Notes: generated by a model from the letters alone, not told the origin. A stretch of 64,000 bases of DNA from Zeimonas sp044507525 (GCA_044507525.1 JBIQJM010000007.1:1-64000); one strand, 5' to 3'. Shown: positions 1 to 9,214, counted from the stretch's first letter. A program made the numbers and translations.

Positions 1-45
1 GATGCGGATGCGGCTCATGCGCGGCCCCGAGCGAGCGGCGCGCCC

Positions 46-69
46 GGCGCTGCGGCGCTGCGGCGCTGC
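46..69. repeat. Three tandem copies of GGCGCTGC
   Basis: The 8-mer GGCGCTGC occurs three times head to tail, upstream of the aldo/keto reductase gene. It is a simple GC-rich tandem repeat. No function can be assigned, and nothing else recognisable was seen in the first 151 bases. Confidence 0.7.
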
Positions 70-151
70 GGGAGCCGACCTCGCCCGCGACCGGCCCTCG
101 CGGACGCGGCGTTGTACGATGCACACAGGCAGGTAGCCGGAGGAAATCCAC

Positions 152-1138
152 GTGCTCGCGAAACGCAGGCTCGGCTCTCGAGGCCTCGAGGTGTCGGCGA
201 TCGGCCTCGGCTGCATGGGGATGTCGCACGCCTACGGCGTCGGCGACGAGGCGGAAGCGATCGCGACGATCCATCGTGCGATCGAGCTCGGCTGCACGTT
301 CCTCGACACCGCCGAGCAGTACGGCCCCTATACGAACGAGGAACTGCTCGGCCGCGCGCTGCGCGGGCGGCGCGACCAGGTCGTCGTCGCGACCAAGTTC
401 GGCTTCACGATCGGAACGCCGCAGCAGGGGCTCGACAGCCGTCCGGCGCACATCCGCGAAGTCGTCGACGCCTCGCTCGCGCGCCTGCAGACCGACCGCA
501 TCGACCTCCTCTACCAGCATCGCGTCGATCCGAAGGTGCCGATCGAGGACGTCGCCGGCACCGTCGGCGAACTGGTGCGCGCGGGCAAGGTGCGTTATTT
601 CGGGCTGTCCGAGGCCGGCGTCGAGACGATCCGGCGCGCGCACGCGGTGCATCCGGTGTCCGCGCTGCAGAGCGAATATTCGCTGTGGGAACGCGGCCTC
701 GAGGAACACATCCTGCCGGCGCTGCGCGAGCTCGACATCGGGCTCGTGCCCTTCAGCCCGCTGGGTCGCGGCTTCCTCACGGCCGCAGCGAAGCCGGCCG
801 ACGCGTATCCCGAAGGCGACTACCGGCGCAGCGGCGACCCGCGGCTGCAGGGCGAGAATTTCGAGGCCAACCTGCGCGCCACCGGGTTCCTGCGCGAGCT
901 CGCGGGCCGCAAGGGCGTCACCCCGGCACAGCTCGCGCTGGCGTGGCTGCTGCACCGGGGACCGGACATCGTGCCGATCCCCGGCACGAAACGACGCAAG
1001 TACCTCGAGGAGAACCTCGGCGCAGCCCGGGTGACGCTCGACGCGGAGGAGATGCGCGCGCTGAACGCCGCACTTCCCCCCGGCGCGACGAGCGGCGAGC
1101 GCTACGGACAGGCGGGACTGGGGCTGCTCGAACGCTGA
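152..1138 (+). CDS. Aldo/keto reductase (AKR13-like)
   Basis: This 328-aa protein is an NADPH-dependent cytosolic aldehyde/ketone reductase of the (beta/alpha)8 aldo/keto reductase superfamily. The N-terminal strand reads LGSRGLEVSAIGLGCMGMS. The catalytic tetrad is visible as Asp in FLDTAEQYG with its Tyr, Lys in VATKFGF and His in LYQHRVDP. The cofactor segment near the C-terminus reads VPIPGTKRRKYLEENL. The start is a GTG preceded by a good Shine-Dalgarno sequence (GGAGG at about 139-143). The length is normal for the family. It stands alone and converges on the efflux operon. The natural substrate cannot be inferred. Confidence 0.9.
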   Translation: MLAKRRLGSRGLEVSAIGLGCMGMSHAYGVGDEAEAIATIHRAIELGCTFLDTAEQYGPYTNEELLGRALRGRRDQVVVATKFGFTIGTPQQGLDSRPAHIREVVDASLARLQTDRIDLLYQHRVDPKVPIEDVAGTVGELVRAGKVRYFGLSEAGVETIRRAHAVHPVSALQSEYSLWERGLEEHILPALRELDIGLVPFSPLGRGFLTAAAKPADAYPEGDYRRSGDPRLQGENFEANLRATGFLRELAGRKGVTPAQLALAWLLHRGPDIVPIPGTKRRKYLEENLGAARVTLDAEEMRALNAALPPGATSGERYGQAGLGLLER

Positions 1139-1178
1139 GGAACCGTCGAGCGCGCGGCGCGCTGCGCGAGCGGTCGCA

Positions 1179-2729
1179 TCAACTCGCCATCGCTCGCTTC
1201 GGTACGCGCTTGCCCATCCAGATCACCGCGATCAGGACGAGGAAGAGCAGCGCCGATCCGTGGAACATCTCGGTGACGGCCAGCGTGTGCGCCTCGCGTT
1301 CGATCCAGCGCTCGATGGTCGCCATCTGCTGCGCGGCGGGAAGCCCCGCCGCGCGCAGCGCGGCTCGCGCCTGCACGAACGGCTCGTAGCCGTCCTGGAT
1401 CCGCTCGACGAGGCGGCTGCGATGGAAGACGGCGCGCCATTCCCAGATCGTCGTGACCAGCGACGTGCCGACGGCGCCGCCGGTGTATCGGAGGAAGTTG
1501 CTCACGCCCGACGCCGACGCGACGCGATGCGGCGGCACCTGCGACAGGATCTTCGCCAGCAGCGGCGTGAAGAACATCGCGCTGCCGGCGCCCTGCACGA
1601 AGCTCGGCAGCATCAGCGAAAGCAGATCGGTCTGCGTGGAGAAGCGCGACCGCATCCACAGCGACAGCGCGAAGATCAGGAAGGCCGCGCTGATCATCCA
1701 GCGCGGGTCGTGCCGGTCGAGGTAGCGTCCCACGAAGGGGATGACCATCGCCGCGAGCACGCCCATCGGTGCGAGCACGACGCCGGCGAGCGTCGCCGAG
1801 TAGTCCATGTACTGCAGCAGCCAGAGCGGCTGCAGCACGAGGTTGCCGAGGAACAGTCCGTAGGCCAGCGATATCGCCAGCGTGCCGACCGAGAAATTGC
1901 GCAGCTTGAACAGGCTCAGGTCGATGATCGGGTCGGCGTCGGTGCTTTCCCAGGCGAGGAACAATGCGAAGCCCGCGAGCGCCGTGAACGCGAGCGCGAC
2001 GATCACGGTCGAGCCGAACCAGTCGTGATCCTTGCCCAGGTCGAGCATCAGCTGCAGCGACCCGGCCCAGACGACCAGCAGCCCCAGGCCGACGACGTCG
2101 ATCGGCAGGCGCCGCGTCTCGGTCTCGAGCGGCCGGTAGACCCGCCCGACGACGAGCGCGCAGGCGATCCCCACCGGCACGTTCACGTAGAAGATCCAGC
2201 GCCACGACCAGTTGTCGGTCAGCCATCCGCCGAGCAGCGGGCCGGCCACCGGCGCGGCGAATGCGGTGAGCGCGAGCAGCGAAAGCGCGGAGCCGGCGCG
2301 CTCCGGCGGAAAGCTGCGCAGCAGCAGCGCCTGGCACAGCGGAATCATCGGCCCCGCGACCAGGCCCTGCAGCACGCGGAACGCGACGAGCGCCTCGATC
2401 GACGGCGCCGCGCCGCACAGGAACGACATCGTGGTGAACAGCAGCACGCTCAGCACGAACAGGCGCACCGTACCCACGCGCTGCACCACCCATCCCGTGA
2501 GCGGCATCGAGATCGCCGTCGCCACGCCGAAGCTGGTGACGATCCACGTGCCCTGGTTGGGGCTCACGCCCAGGTCGCCGGCGATCGCGGGAATCGAGAC
2601 GTTTGCGATCGAGATGTCGAGCACGCTCATGAAGGTGGCGAGCGACAGCGCGAAGCTGCCGACCCAGCGGACCGCTCCGCGCGTCGGGCCGGCGCCGGCT
2701 CCACTGACGACCGCGCTCGCGGCACTCAC
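1179..2729 (-). CDS. emrB: DHA2-family MFS multidrug efflux permease (EmrB-like)
   Basis: This is a 516-aa inner-membrane drug:proton antiporter with about 14 predicted hydrophobic segments. Family features are the first helix (SFALSLATFMSVLDISIANV), the motif C-like stretch APVAGPLLGGWL and an ERAGSA segment. The start is a GTG whose bases overlap the upstream emrA stop (GTGA), so the two are translationally coupled. An open frame continues upstream of this start but only as an antisense-like extension through emrA, so it was not used. It should pair with the adjacent membrane-fusion protein and an outer-membrane channel encoded elsewhere. The substrate is unknown. Confidence 0.9.
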   Translation of the reverse strand: MSAASAVVSGAGAGPTRGAVRWVGSFALSLATFMSVLDISIANVSIPAIAGDLGVSPNQGTWIVTSFGVATAISMPLTGWVVQRVGTVRLFVLSVLLFTTMSFLCGAAPSIEALVAFRVLQGLVAGPMIPLCQALLLRSFPPERAGSALSLLALTAFAAPVAGPLLGGWLTDNWSWRWIFYVNVPVGIACALVVGRVYRPLETETRRLPIDVVGLGLLVVWAGSLQLMLDLGKDHDWFGSTVIVALAFTALAGFALFLAWESTDADPIIDLSLFKLRNFSVGTLAISLAYGLFLGNLVLQPLWLLQYMDYSATLAGVVLAPMGVLAAMVIPFVGRYLDRHDPRWMISAAFLIFALSLWMRSRFSTQTDLLSLMLPSFVQGAGSAMFFTPLLAKILSQVPPHRVASASGVSNFLRYTGGAVGTSLVTTIWEWRAVFHRSRLVERIQDGYEPFVQARAALRAAGLPAAQQMATIERWIEREAHTLAVTEMFHGSALLFLVLIAVIWMGKRVPKRAMAS

Positions 2730-3991
2730 CGCTTGCTTCGCCGGCCGGTGGCGACGGGAACGGCGCCGGCAGGCGATCGCTCGGGCGCGAGATGCGAATC
2801 GATGATCCCGCGCACCCATTCGGCGGCGCCCTGTTCGAGCGACGCGAAGATCGTCGTCTCGACCACCGGTGCCTGGTCGCGCACCTCGTCGAGCATCGGG
2901 CCCGTCGCGTCGCGCGTGTCCACGGTGAGGCGCATCGACAGCCCGATGCGCAGCGGATGCGCGGCGAGTTGCGCCGGGTCGAGCGAGATGCGCACCGGAA
3001 CGCGCTGCACGACCTTGATCCAGTTGCCCGTGGCGTTCTGCGCCGGCAGGAGCGCGAAGGCGGAACCCGTGCCCGCGGCGAGCCCGGCCACGCGTCCGTC
3101 GTAGACGACCGACTTCCCGTACAGGTCGGCGCGCAGCGCCACCGGCTGGCCGATGCGGATGCGCCGCAGCTGCGCCTCCTTGAGATTCGCCTCGACCCAC
3201 AGCCTGTCGAGCGCGACGATCGACATCAGGTTCGCGCCGGCCTCCACCCGCTGGCCGACCTGCACGTTGCGCCGCGCGACGTGGCCGGAGACCGGCGCGC
3301 GGACCTCGGCGCGTTGCACCGCGAGCCAGGCCTCGCGCACTTCGGCGGCGGCGGCGGCGACCGCGGGATGGCGATCGATCGACACGCCCTCGGTCAATGA
3401 CAGGTGGGCACGCAGCGCTTCGCGCCCGGCGGCGAGCGCCGCCTCGGCGGCGGCCAGCCGGCTGCGCGCCGATTCGTGGCCCACCTGCGCGTTCTTGAGC
3501 TCCTCGCGCGAGATCGCGTTGCGCTGATGGAGCGCCTCGCGCCGCGTCCACGCGTCGGTGGCGAGCGAGAGCTCGGCGCGGGCGCGCTCCAGCTCGCTCT
3601 CGCGGATCGCGACGTTGCTGCGCAACGCGTCGACTTCGAGATAGGTCGCGCGCGTCTCGCGGACGACGCGCGCCAGCTGCGCGGACTTGCGCTGCAGCGC
3701 GTTGCGCTCGTCGATCGCATCGAGCGTCACCAGCACCTGGCCGGCTTCGACCCGATCGGTGTCGTCGGCCCGGATCGCGAGCACGGTGCCCGTGCGCTGC
3801 GGCGTGACGACGACGACGTTGCCGTGGACGTAGGCGTTGTCGGTGCTTACGCTGTCGCCGTCGAGCCAGTGCAGCAGCGCCCAGCCGCCGAGGGCTGCGC
3901 CGAGCAGCAGGCCGACGACGCCGAGAGCGGCGCGACGATGCCTGCGCGGCCCGGCCTCGCGGCGATCGGAGAGCTCGGGATTCCTGGACAA
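2726..3991 (-). CDS. emrA: HlyD/EmrA-family membrane fusion protein
   Basis: This periplasmic adaptor (about 421 aa) connects an EmrB-type pump to an outer-membrane channel. One N-terminal membrane anchor (GVVGLLLGAALGGWALLHWL) is followed by the lipoyl half STDNAYVHGNVVVVTPQ, a long alpha-hairpin rich in Arg/Ala/Glu (roughly residues 85-200), and the second lipoyl half VRAPVSGHVARRNVQVGQ. I prefer a TTG start at 3991 because AGGA lies 6 nt upstream. A second TTG at 4006 would add five residues. Its promoter region shares a palindrome with the divergent IclR gene, which suggests repression by that regulator. Only emrA and emrB are linked; no channel gene is nearby. Confidence 0.88.
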   Translation of the reverse strand: MSRNPELSDRREAGPRRHRRAALGVVGLLLGAALGGWALLHWLDGDSVSTDNAYVHGNVVVVTPQRTGTVLAIRADDTDRVEAGQVLVTLDAIDERNALQRKSAQLARVVRETRATYLEVDALRSNVAIRESELERARAELSLATDAWTRREALHQRNAISREELKNAQVGHESARSRLAAAEAALAAGREALRAHLSLTEGVSIDRHPAVAAAAAEVREAWLAVQRAEVRAPVSGHVARRNVQVGQRVEAGANLMSIVALDRLWVEANLKEAQLRRIRIGQPVALRADLYGKSVVYDGRVAGLAAGTGSAFALLPAQNATGNWIKVVQRVPVRISLDPAQLAAHPLRIGLSMRLTVDTRDATGPMLDEVRDQAPVVETTIFASLEQGAAEWVRGIIDSHLAPERSPAGAVPVATGRRSKR

Positions 3992-3999
3992 TTGGATTC

Positions 4000-4033
4000 C
4001 TATCAAATTCCCATATACTGGGAATTTCGATAG
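4000..4033. promoter_or_regulatory. Large palindrome, probable IclR operator over the emrA promoter
   Basis: The perfect 8-bp arms AAATTCCC (4005-4012) and GGGAATTT (4020-4027) flank a 7-nt spacer. They extend outward to CTATC (4000-4004) and GATAG (4029-4033) with one unpaired base. The element lies between divergent emrA and the IclR-type regulator gene. It sits directly downstream of a TAAACT sequence on the minus strand (4032-4037) that fits a -10 box for emrA. A repressor bound here would block emrA initiation. Operator identity is inferred from symmetry and position. Confidence 0.6.
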
Positions 4034-4037
4034 TTTA
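4032..4037 (-). promoter_or_regulatory. Candidate -10 box (TAAACT) for emrAB
   Basis: On the minus strand the sequence reads TTGCTAAACT, an extended -10-like element (TG one base upstream of the hexamer). The operator-like palindrome begins at its downstream edge. No convincing -35 hexamer was found, which is common with extended -10 promoters. The transcription start is not shown by the sequence. Confidence 0.35.
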
Positions 4038-4081
4038 GCAATTCGGCCGCCTTCGAGCCGCGGCCATCGAGCGAAGCCGCG

Positions 4082-4849
4082 ATGTCAGCCGACGCCGTTG
4101 CGGGCAGCCGCATCCTGCGCATCCTCCAGCTGTTCGAGGAGGATTCGGTCTGGACGGTCGACGCGATTGCACGGCGGCTGGAAGCATCGACCAGCTCGAT
4201 CTATCGCGACGTGCAGGAGCTGACCCGGGCGGACTTCCTCTCGCCGGTCGTCGGCGGCGGCTACGTCCTCGGGCCCGCCTTCGTGCAGTTCGACCGGCTG
4301 GCAAGGCACGGCGATCCGTTGATCCGCCTGGCGGCGCCGCGCATGCGCGAGCTGCTCGCGGCGACGACGCAGCACGCGGTCGTGGTGCTGGGCCGGCGCT
4401 ATCGCAACCACGTGATGTGCGTGCACCAGGAAGCGGGCGATGCGCCGCACCCGGCCTCGCTGTACGAGCGCGGCGTAGCGATGCCGCTGTTCCGCGGCGC
4501 GACGTCGAAGGCGATCCTCGCGTTCCTGAGCGTGCGCACGCTCGAGCGCGTCTACCTGGAGAACGAGGAGGAGCTCCGGCAGGCGAGCGGCACGAGCTGG
4601 AAGGCCTTCCGCGACGAGCTCGCCGCGATCCGTCGCGCGGGCGTCGTGGTGACCCGGTCCGAGATCGCGGCACGCCGCATCGGCGTTGCCGCCCCCCTGT
4701 TCGCCGGCGAGCGCGTCATCGGCGCGCTCAGCCTGATCTCGGAGCAGCGCCACTACCGCAACGGCCGCTTCGAGGAAGCGGTGAAGTCGGCCGCCGCCGG
4801 GATCACGGCTGCGCTGTCGAACGAACCGACCTGGGTTCCTCGGAACTGA
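4082..4849 (+). CDS. IclR-family transcriptional regulator
   Basis: This 255-aa DNA-binding regulator has an N-terminal winged helix (GSRILRILQLFEEDSVWTVD, then RRLEASTSSIYRDVQELTRA) and a C-terminal GAF-like effector domain (SLYERGVAMPLFRGATSKAI through GVAAPLFAGERVIGALSLIS). It is divergent from emrA-emrB across a symmetric element, so it probably represses that pump and itself. Its 3' end overlaps the convergent MmgE/PrpD gene by 47 nt. The effector is unknown. An ATG start immediately follows a weak purine stretch. Confidence 0.88.
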   Translation: MSADAVAGSRILRILQLFEEDSVWTVDAIARRLEASTSSIYRDVQELTRADFLSPVVGGGYVLGPAFVQFDRLARHGDPLIRLAAPRMRELLAATTQHAVVVLGRRYRNHVMCVHQEAGDAPHPASLYERGVAMPLFRGATSKAILAFLSVRTLERVYLENEEELRQASGTSWKAFRDELAAIRRAGVVVTRSEIAARRIGVAAPLFAGERVIGALSLISEQRHYRNGRFEEAVKSAAAGITAALSNEPTWVPRN

Positions 4850-6248
4850 GGGGGCGAGCGGGCGCGCAGAGCGGAACCAGTACCCCGACGTCGGGCAGCG
4901 TCTCCAGTTCCGATACGCGATCGATCGTCGCCGGCGCGCCGGCCCATCGAGGACCCGCGAATCCGGCGCACGCGAGGAACTTCGCGGCCACGTCGTCGTA
5001 GCTCATCGGGTTGCGCGGATGACCCTTGACGAACGCAACCCGCCGTTGCGTGCGCCGCCCGCCGCGCTCGACGATCGACACGTCTCCGGGCATCGGGAAG
5101 GTACCGCGCCCTTCCTCCTGGTGCGCCGTGTCGACCTCGATCCTCACCCTGGCCATCAGCGCGCGCACCGACGGGTCGCGCAGGCTTTCGGGTTCGAGCG
5201 CCTTGAAGTCCATGCAGCGATGGATCGCCGCCCATGCGACGAGATACGGCAGGCTGAACTGCGCATCGGCGACGCTGCGCGGATCCATCTTGCGCTCGAC
5301 GGGTTCGCAGATGAGATGCAGCACTTCGTTGTTGGTCACCGCGACCCGGATCTCGTCGATCGCGTCGACGTCGATCCGCGCTTCCGCCACGGCGAGGATG
5401 GTCGCCTCGATCGGCCCGTGCGCGAAGCGGCAGCACGGGTACAGCGGCTTGATGCTCACCGCGTCGAGCAGGTATCGCACGCCCAGCTCGCGCGTGAGCT
5501 CGCCCGGGTCGTACTCCCCTCGATGATGCAGGCGGAAGTACCCGTAGCGCCCCTCGAATACGTCGTCGGCCCCGGTGATGCCCAGCTCGGCCATCAGCGC
5601 GCACGCCAGGCCGCCTTCGGCCGCGACCCCCTGCATGACGCGCACCGCCATCGCCCCCGACAGGAAGGCCTGTTGGTTCCCGGCGACGCGCGCGTGCGCG
5701 AGCCCGAGCGCGTGCCGCATCTGCTGCCGCGAAAGCCCGAGCAGGCGGGCGGCGGCGGCGGCGATCGCGTAGAACGCGCACTGGTAGCTCATGATGCTGC
5801 CGGTCTCGGTGAAACCGACGCGCGGGGCGGCCGAGAGCCGGCAGATGATCTCCGCGCCCACGGCAACCGCGGCGATGAAGTCCCGGCCCGCGACCGGGCC
5901 GCGCGCTTCGCTCAGGGCCAGCAGGGCGGGGATCAGGCTGACGTGCACGTGGCAGGTGTTCTGCTCGTGCAGGTCGTCCAGGTCCCACGCGCGCGCCGCC
6001 GTCGCGTTCACGAGCGCGGCGAGCGGAGCCGGCAGCCGCTCGCCGTTGGTGAGCAGCGTCGCCTCCGCCCGGCCGCCCCAGTGCGAGGCGAGCGCAGTGA
6101 GCTGCGGCAGCGACGCCGCATCCGCACCCGCGATGCCCACGGCGAGCGTGTCGAGCACCGCCCGCTTTGCGCGCTCCACCGTCGAGACGGGGAGATCGTC
6201 GAAGCGGGTCTCGTGCGCGAAGGACAGCAGCTGTTCGAGCGCGTCCAT
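4803..6248 (-). CDS. MmgE/PrpD family protein
   Basis: This 481-aa protein is from the family that contains 2-methylcitrate dehydratase (PrpD), aconitate decarboxylase and several uncharacterised dehydratases/isomerases. Family segments include RAKRAVLDTLAVGIAGADAA near the N-terminus, NATAARAWDLDDLHEQNTCH around residue 80, and a helical second half with SIKPLYPCCRFAHGPIEATI. It is the last gene of a six-gene minus-strand unit with TctABC and a metal hydrolase. Its ATG overlaps the tctC stop (ATGA). The context points to a carboxylic-acid substrate supplied by the Tct transporter rather than the methylcitrate cycle, since no prpB or prpC is nearby. Confidence 0.85.
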   Translation of the reverse strand: MDALEQLLSFAHETRFDDLPVSTVERAKRAVLDTLAVGIAGADAASLPQLTALASHWGGRAEATLLTNGERLPAPLAALVNATAARAWDLDDLHEQNTCHVHVSLIPALLALSEARGPVAGRDFIAAVAVGAEIICRLSAAPRVGFTETGSIMSYQCAFYAIAAAAARLLGLSRQQMRHALGLAHARVAGNQQAFLSGAMAVRVMQGVAAEGGLACALMAELGITGADDVFEGRYGYFRLHHRGEYDPGELTRELGVRYLLDAVSIKPLYPCCRFAHGPIEATILAVAEARIDVDAIDEIRVAVTNNEVLHLICEPVERKMDPRSVADAQFSLPYLVAWAAIHRCMDFKALEPESLRDPSVRALMARVRIEVDTAHQEEGRGTFPMPGDVSIVERGGRRTQRRVAFVKGHPRNPMSYDDVAAKFLACAGFAGPRWAGAPATIDRVSELETLPDVGVLVPLCAPARPLSSEEPRSVRSTAQP

Positions 6249-7231
6249 CAGTCCCTTTGGACCATGCCGAGCTCTTGCATCAGCGCTTTCGTCTCCTGGT
6301 CATACTGCTTGAGCCATTCGACGAACTCCGGGCCGTCCTGGTGCGCGAGGTTCAAGCCGACGGTGGCGAGTCTTTCCCGCAGCTCGGGATCGTTCAGCGC
6401 CTGCTTCGCCGCCGCGCGCAGCTTGTCGGTCACCTCGGGCGACGCGCCCTTGGGCATGTGCAGCGCCTCGAACGCGATCGAGACGAAATCGACGCCCTGC
6501 TCGGCAAGCGTCGGCAACTCGGGATACAGCGCGCTGCGCTCGGTGTCGGCGACGCCGAGGATCTTCAGCTTTCCGGCATCGAGCAGCGTCTTGAACGCGG
6601 GCATCAAACCAAGCGAAAAGCTGGCTTCGCCGCCGGCGAGACCGACCACGGCCGGCCCTTCGCCCTTGTAGGGGACCTGGCCGATCTGGATGCCGAGCTT
6701 CTTCGCCATGCCGGCCGACGCGAGATGCGTCGAGCTGCCGGTGCCGCTGTTGGCGTGCGTGACCTTGCCGGGATTCGCCTTCGCGTAGTCGACCAGCTCC
6801 TTCGCGTTCTGGAACGGCGAGTCGGCGGGAACGGCAACCACGAGCGGCGTCGAGTATGTGCGCGCGAGCCAGGTGTAGTCCCACAGCATCGGCGCGTTGC
6901 TCTTCTGGTACTGGATGCTCGCCATGGCGATCCCGCCGGTGGAGATCGTGTAGCCGTCGGGCGCCGCGTCGCGCACCGCGGTCATCCCGACCAGGCCGGC
7001 GCCGCCCACCTTGTTGTGGATCACGACCGGTTGACCGAGCGCCTTCTCCAGGTACGGCGCGATCATGCGGATCGACACGTCGGTTCTTCCGCCGGTCGGC
7101 CACGGGATGACCAGGTCGATCTGCTTGCTGGGATAGGCGCCGGCGCCCTGCGCGATCGCGGTGCCGCTGCCGAGAACCGCGGCCGCCAGGCCCGCGGCCA
7201 CGAACGAGCCGATTTTCAGATAGCGAAGCAT
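6248..7231 (-). CDS. Tripartite tricarboxylate transporter substrate-binding protein (TctC/Bug)
   Basis: This 327-aa periplasmic solute receptor is of the Bug family. It has an N-terminal signal peptide ending near GTAIAQGAGAYPSK, then the family opening YPSKQIDLVIPWPTGGRTDV and the ligand-loop sequence HNKVGGAGLVGMTAVRDAAPDG. Two ATGs lie close together. The one at 7231 is chosen because GGAGG lies 8 nt upstream, whereas the ATG at 7237 is too close to it. It delivers a carboxylate-type ligand to the TctAB membrane complex encoded just upstream, and is translationally coupled to the MmgE/PrpD gene downstream. The ligand is unknown. Confidence 0.92.
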   Translation of the reverse strand: MLRYLKIGSFVAAGLAAAVLGSGTAIAQGAGAYPSKQIDLVIPWPTGGRTDVSIRMIAPYLEKALGQPVVIHNKVGGAGLVGMTAVRDAAPDGYTISTGGIAMASIQYQKSNAPMLWDYTWLARTYSTPLVVAVPADSPFQNAKELVDYAKANPGKVTHANSGTGSSTHLASAGMAKKLGIQIGQVPYKGEGPAVVGLAGGEASFSLGLMPAFKTLLDAGKLKILGVADTERSALYPELPTLAEQGVDFVSIAFEALHMPKGASPEVTDKLRAAAKQALNDPELRERLATVGLNLAHQDGPEFVEWLKQYDQETKALMQELGMVQRD

Positions 7232-7269
7232 GAGCATCTCCTCCAGTTGAACGCTCGAATGCACCGGCG

Positions 7270-8772
7270 CTAGACGTCTTCCGGTGCGCGGATCTTCGTC
7301 AGCCGGCCCGCCATCGCCGGCAGCGAACCGACGATGGGGAGCAACAGCGCGAGGCAAAGGAAAGTGAGTGCGATCGGTCGGTCGAGAAAGATCCCGAAGG
7401 AGCCTTCCGAGACGATCAGCGTGCGCCGCAGGTTCTCCTCCAGCATCGGACCGAGCACGAACGCCAGGATCAGCGGCGCCGGCTCGAGCCGGTTGCGACG
7501 CATCCAGAACCCGAACAGCCCGAACGCCAGCATCACGCCGACGTCGAAGTAGGAGTTGTTGACGACGTAGGCGCCGATGAAGCAGAAGAGGAGCAGCACC
7601 GGGAACAGGAACCGGTACTCGATCTTCAGCAGCCGGATCCACAGGCCGATCAGCGGAAGATTCAACACGAGCAGCATCGCGTTGCCGATGATCATGCTCG
7701 CCATCAGCCCCCAGAACACGTCGGCGTGCTGCGAGATGAACATCGGCCCGGGCGAGACGCCCTGCACCATCAGCCCGGCGAGCATCAGCGCCATCACCGA
7801 GTTGGTCGGGATGCCGAGCGTGACGAGCGGAACGAATGCGCTGACGGCCGCGGAGTTGTTCGCGGCTTCCGGGCCGGCGACGCCTTCGATCGCGCCCTGC
7901 CCGAAACGCTCGGGCGTGCGCGACAGCTTGCGCTCGGTGATGTACGAGAGCATCGACGCGATGATCGCGTTGCCGCCCGGGATGATCCCGATCAGGAAGC
8001 CGAGCCCGCTGCCGCGCAGCGTCGGACCCGCCGAATCCTTCAGGTCCTTGCGGCTCGGCATCACGCGACCGACCGATCCGGACACGGTCGATTGCCGGAT
8101 GTTGTCGTCGATGTTCACCAGCACCTCGGCGACGCCGAACAGGCCCATCACGAGCGGAACGAGGCCGATGCCGTCGAGCAGGTAGGTCGAGCCGAAGGTC
8201 AGGCGTTCCACGCCGTCGACCGGATCCAGTCCGATCGTGCCCAGCAGCAGCCCGAGCGCGGCCATCATGAACGCGCGCCGTTTCGAGCCGAAGGCGATGT
8301 AGCTCGTCAGCGTCAGGCCGAGGACGAGCAGCGCGACGAACTCGGGCGACTGGAAGCTGAGCGCGATGTCGGCCAGCGGCGGCGCAACGAAGACGAGGCC
8401 GGCGATCGCAACGAGGCCGGCCGCAAAGGAACCGAGCGCCGCGATGGCCAGCGCCGGCCCGGCGCGCCCTTTCTGCGCCATCTGGTAGCCGTCGAGCGTC
8501 GTGACGATCGATGCGGCTTCGCCGGGGATGTTCACGAGGATCGCGGTGGTCGATCCGCCGTACATCGCACCGTAGTAGATGCCCGCCATCATGATGATCG
8601 CGGTGACGGGTGGCACCGCCATCGTGGCGGGCAGCAGCAGCGCGAGCGCCCCGGCCGGGCCGATGCCGGGCAGCACGCCGATGAGTGTTCCGAGCAGTGC
8701 GCCGGCGAAACAGAACGCGAGGTTCTGCCACTCGAAGGCGACCTGGAAACCGAGGAGTAGATCGACAAGCAT
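7270..8772 (-). CDS. Tripartite tricarboxylate transporter large permease (TctA)
   Basis: This 500-aa integral membrane protein is the large subunit of a TctABC secondary uptake system. The N-terminus carries the family signature LLGTLIGVLPGIGPAGALAL followed by many hydrophobic helices. A second signature-like repeat (IGIIPGGNAIIASMLSYITE) occurs mid-protein. The length is normal for TctA. It lies directly after tctB with one base between stop and start, and before tctC. It works with the small subunit and the periplasmic receptor to import a carboxylic acid using an ion gradient. Confidence 0.93.
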   Translation of the reverse strand: MLVDLLLGFQVAFEWQNLAFCFAGALLGTLIGVLPGIGPAGALALLLPATMAVPPVTAIIMMAGIYYGAMYGGSTTAILVNIPGEAASIVTTLDGYQMAQKGRAGPALAIAALGSFAAGLVAIAGLVFVAPPLADIALSFQSPEFVALLVLGLTLTSYIAFGSKRRAFMMAALGLLLGTIGLDPVDGVERLTFGSTYLLDGIGLVPLVMGLFGVAEVLVNIDDNIRQSTVSGSVGRVMPSRKDLKDSAGPTLRGSGLGFLIGIIPGGNAIIASMLSYITERKLSRTPERFGQGAIEGVAGPEAANNSAAVSAFVPLVTLGIPTNSVMALMLAGLMVQGVSPGPMFISQHADVFWGLMASMIIGNAMLLVLNLPLIGLWIRLLKIEYRFLFPVLLLFCFIGAYVVNNSYFDVGVMLAFGLFGFWMRRNRLEPAPLILAFVLGPMLEENLRRTLIVSEGSFGIFLDRPIALTFLCLALLLPIVGSLPAMAGRLTKIRAPEDV

Positions 8773-8773
8773 C

Positions 8774-9214
8774 TCAGCGGAAGGACACGCCGAACCAGTG
8801 CACGAAGACGAGCCACGAGGCGAGCGTCACGAGCGCCGGGTACGCGAGGGAGGCGACGACGCGGCGCGGACCGCCGGCGGTGTAGAGAACGAGCGTGAAG
8901 AGGAAGACGGCGGGCACGAACGAGAGGTACGCGACGCCCAGCGCGAGTCCGATCACGGCAGCCACCGTCAGCAGCCAGCCGCGCGGATTGCGCACGAAGG
9001 GCGTCTCCTCGTCGTCGGCCCCGCCGCGCCCCTCGCCGGCGCGCGCGAACGCTCCGGGAAGCGCGAGCGCGGCGAGCAGGACGCCGACGACGAAGGGCAT
9101 CAATCCGCTCTCGGGCGCATTGATCGCACCGATTCCCAGCCGTGCGCCAAAGACGCACGCGGCGATCCCGACCGCGAGGAGCGCGGCATCGCCGATGGCC
9201 GCGCGCGTGATCAC
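8774..9214 (-). CDS. Tripartite tricarboxylate transporter small permease (TctB)
   Basis: This 146-aa membrane protein has about four hydrophobic segments (ALLAVGIAACVFGARLGIGA, then LMPFVVGVLLAALALPGAFA, then two near the C-terminus) separated by an acidic loop. Size and topology fit TctB. The start is a GTG that overlaps the stop of the preceding hydrolase gene (GTGA). A long open frame runs upstream but is only the shadow of that gene. Sequence conservation in TctB is low, so the call rests largely on topology and its place next to tctA and tctC. Confidence 0.85.
   Translation of the reverse strand: MITRAAIGDAALLAVGIAACVFGARLGIGAINAPESGLMPFVVGVLLAALALPGAFARAGEGRGGADDEETPFVRNPRGWLLTVAAVIGLALGVAYLSFVPAVFLFTLVLYTAGGPRRVVASLAYPALVTLASWLVFVHWFGVSFR

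Noticed and set aside
46..69. Short GGCGCTGC repeat as a CRISPR
   Set aside because: Units are contiguous 8-mers without spacers, and no cas gene is present.
1179..3551. A 790-aa fusion upstream of emrB
   Set aside because: The extra N-terminal part is the shadow of emrA in another frame, and a GTG overlapping the emrA stop gives the normal MFS start.
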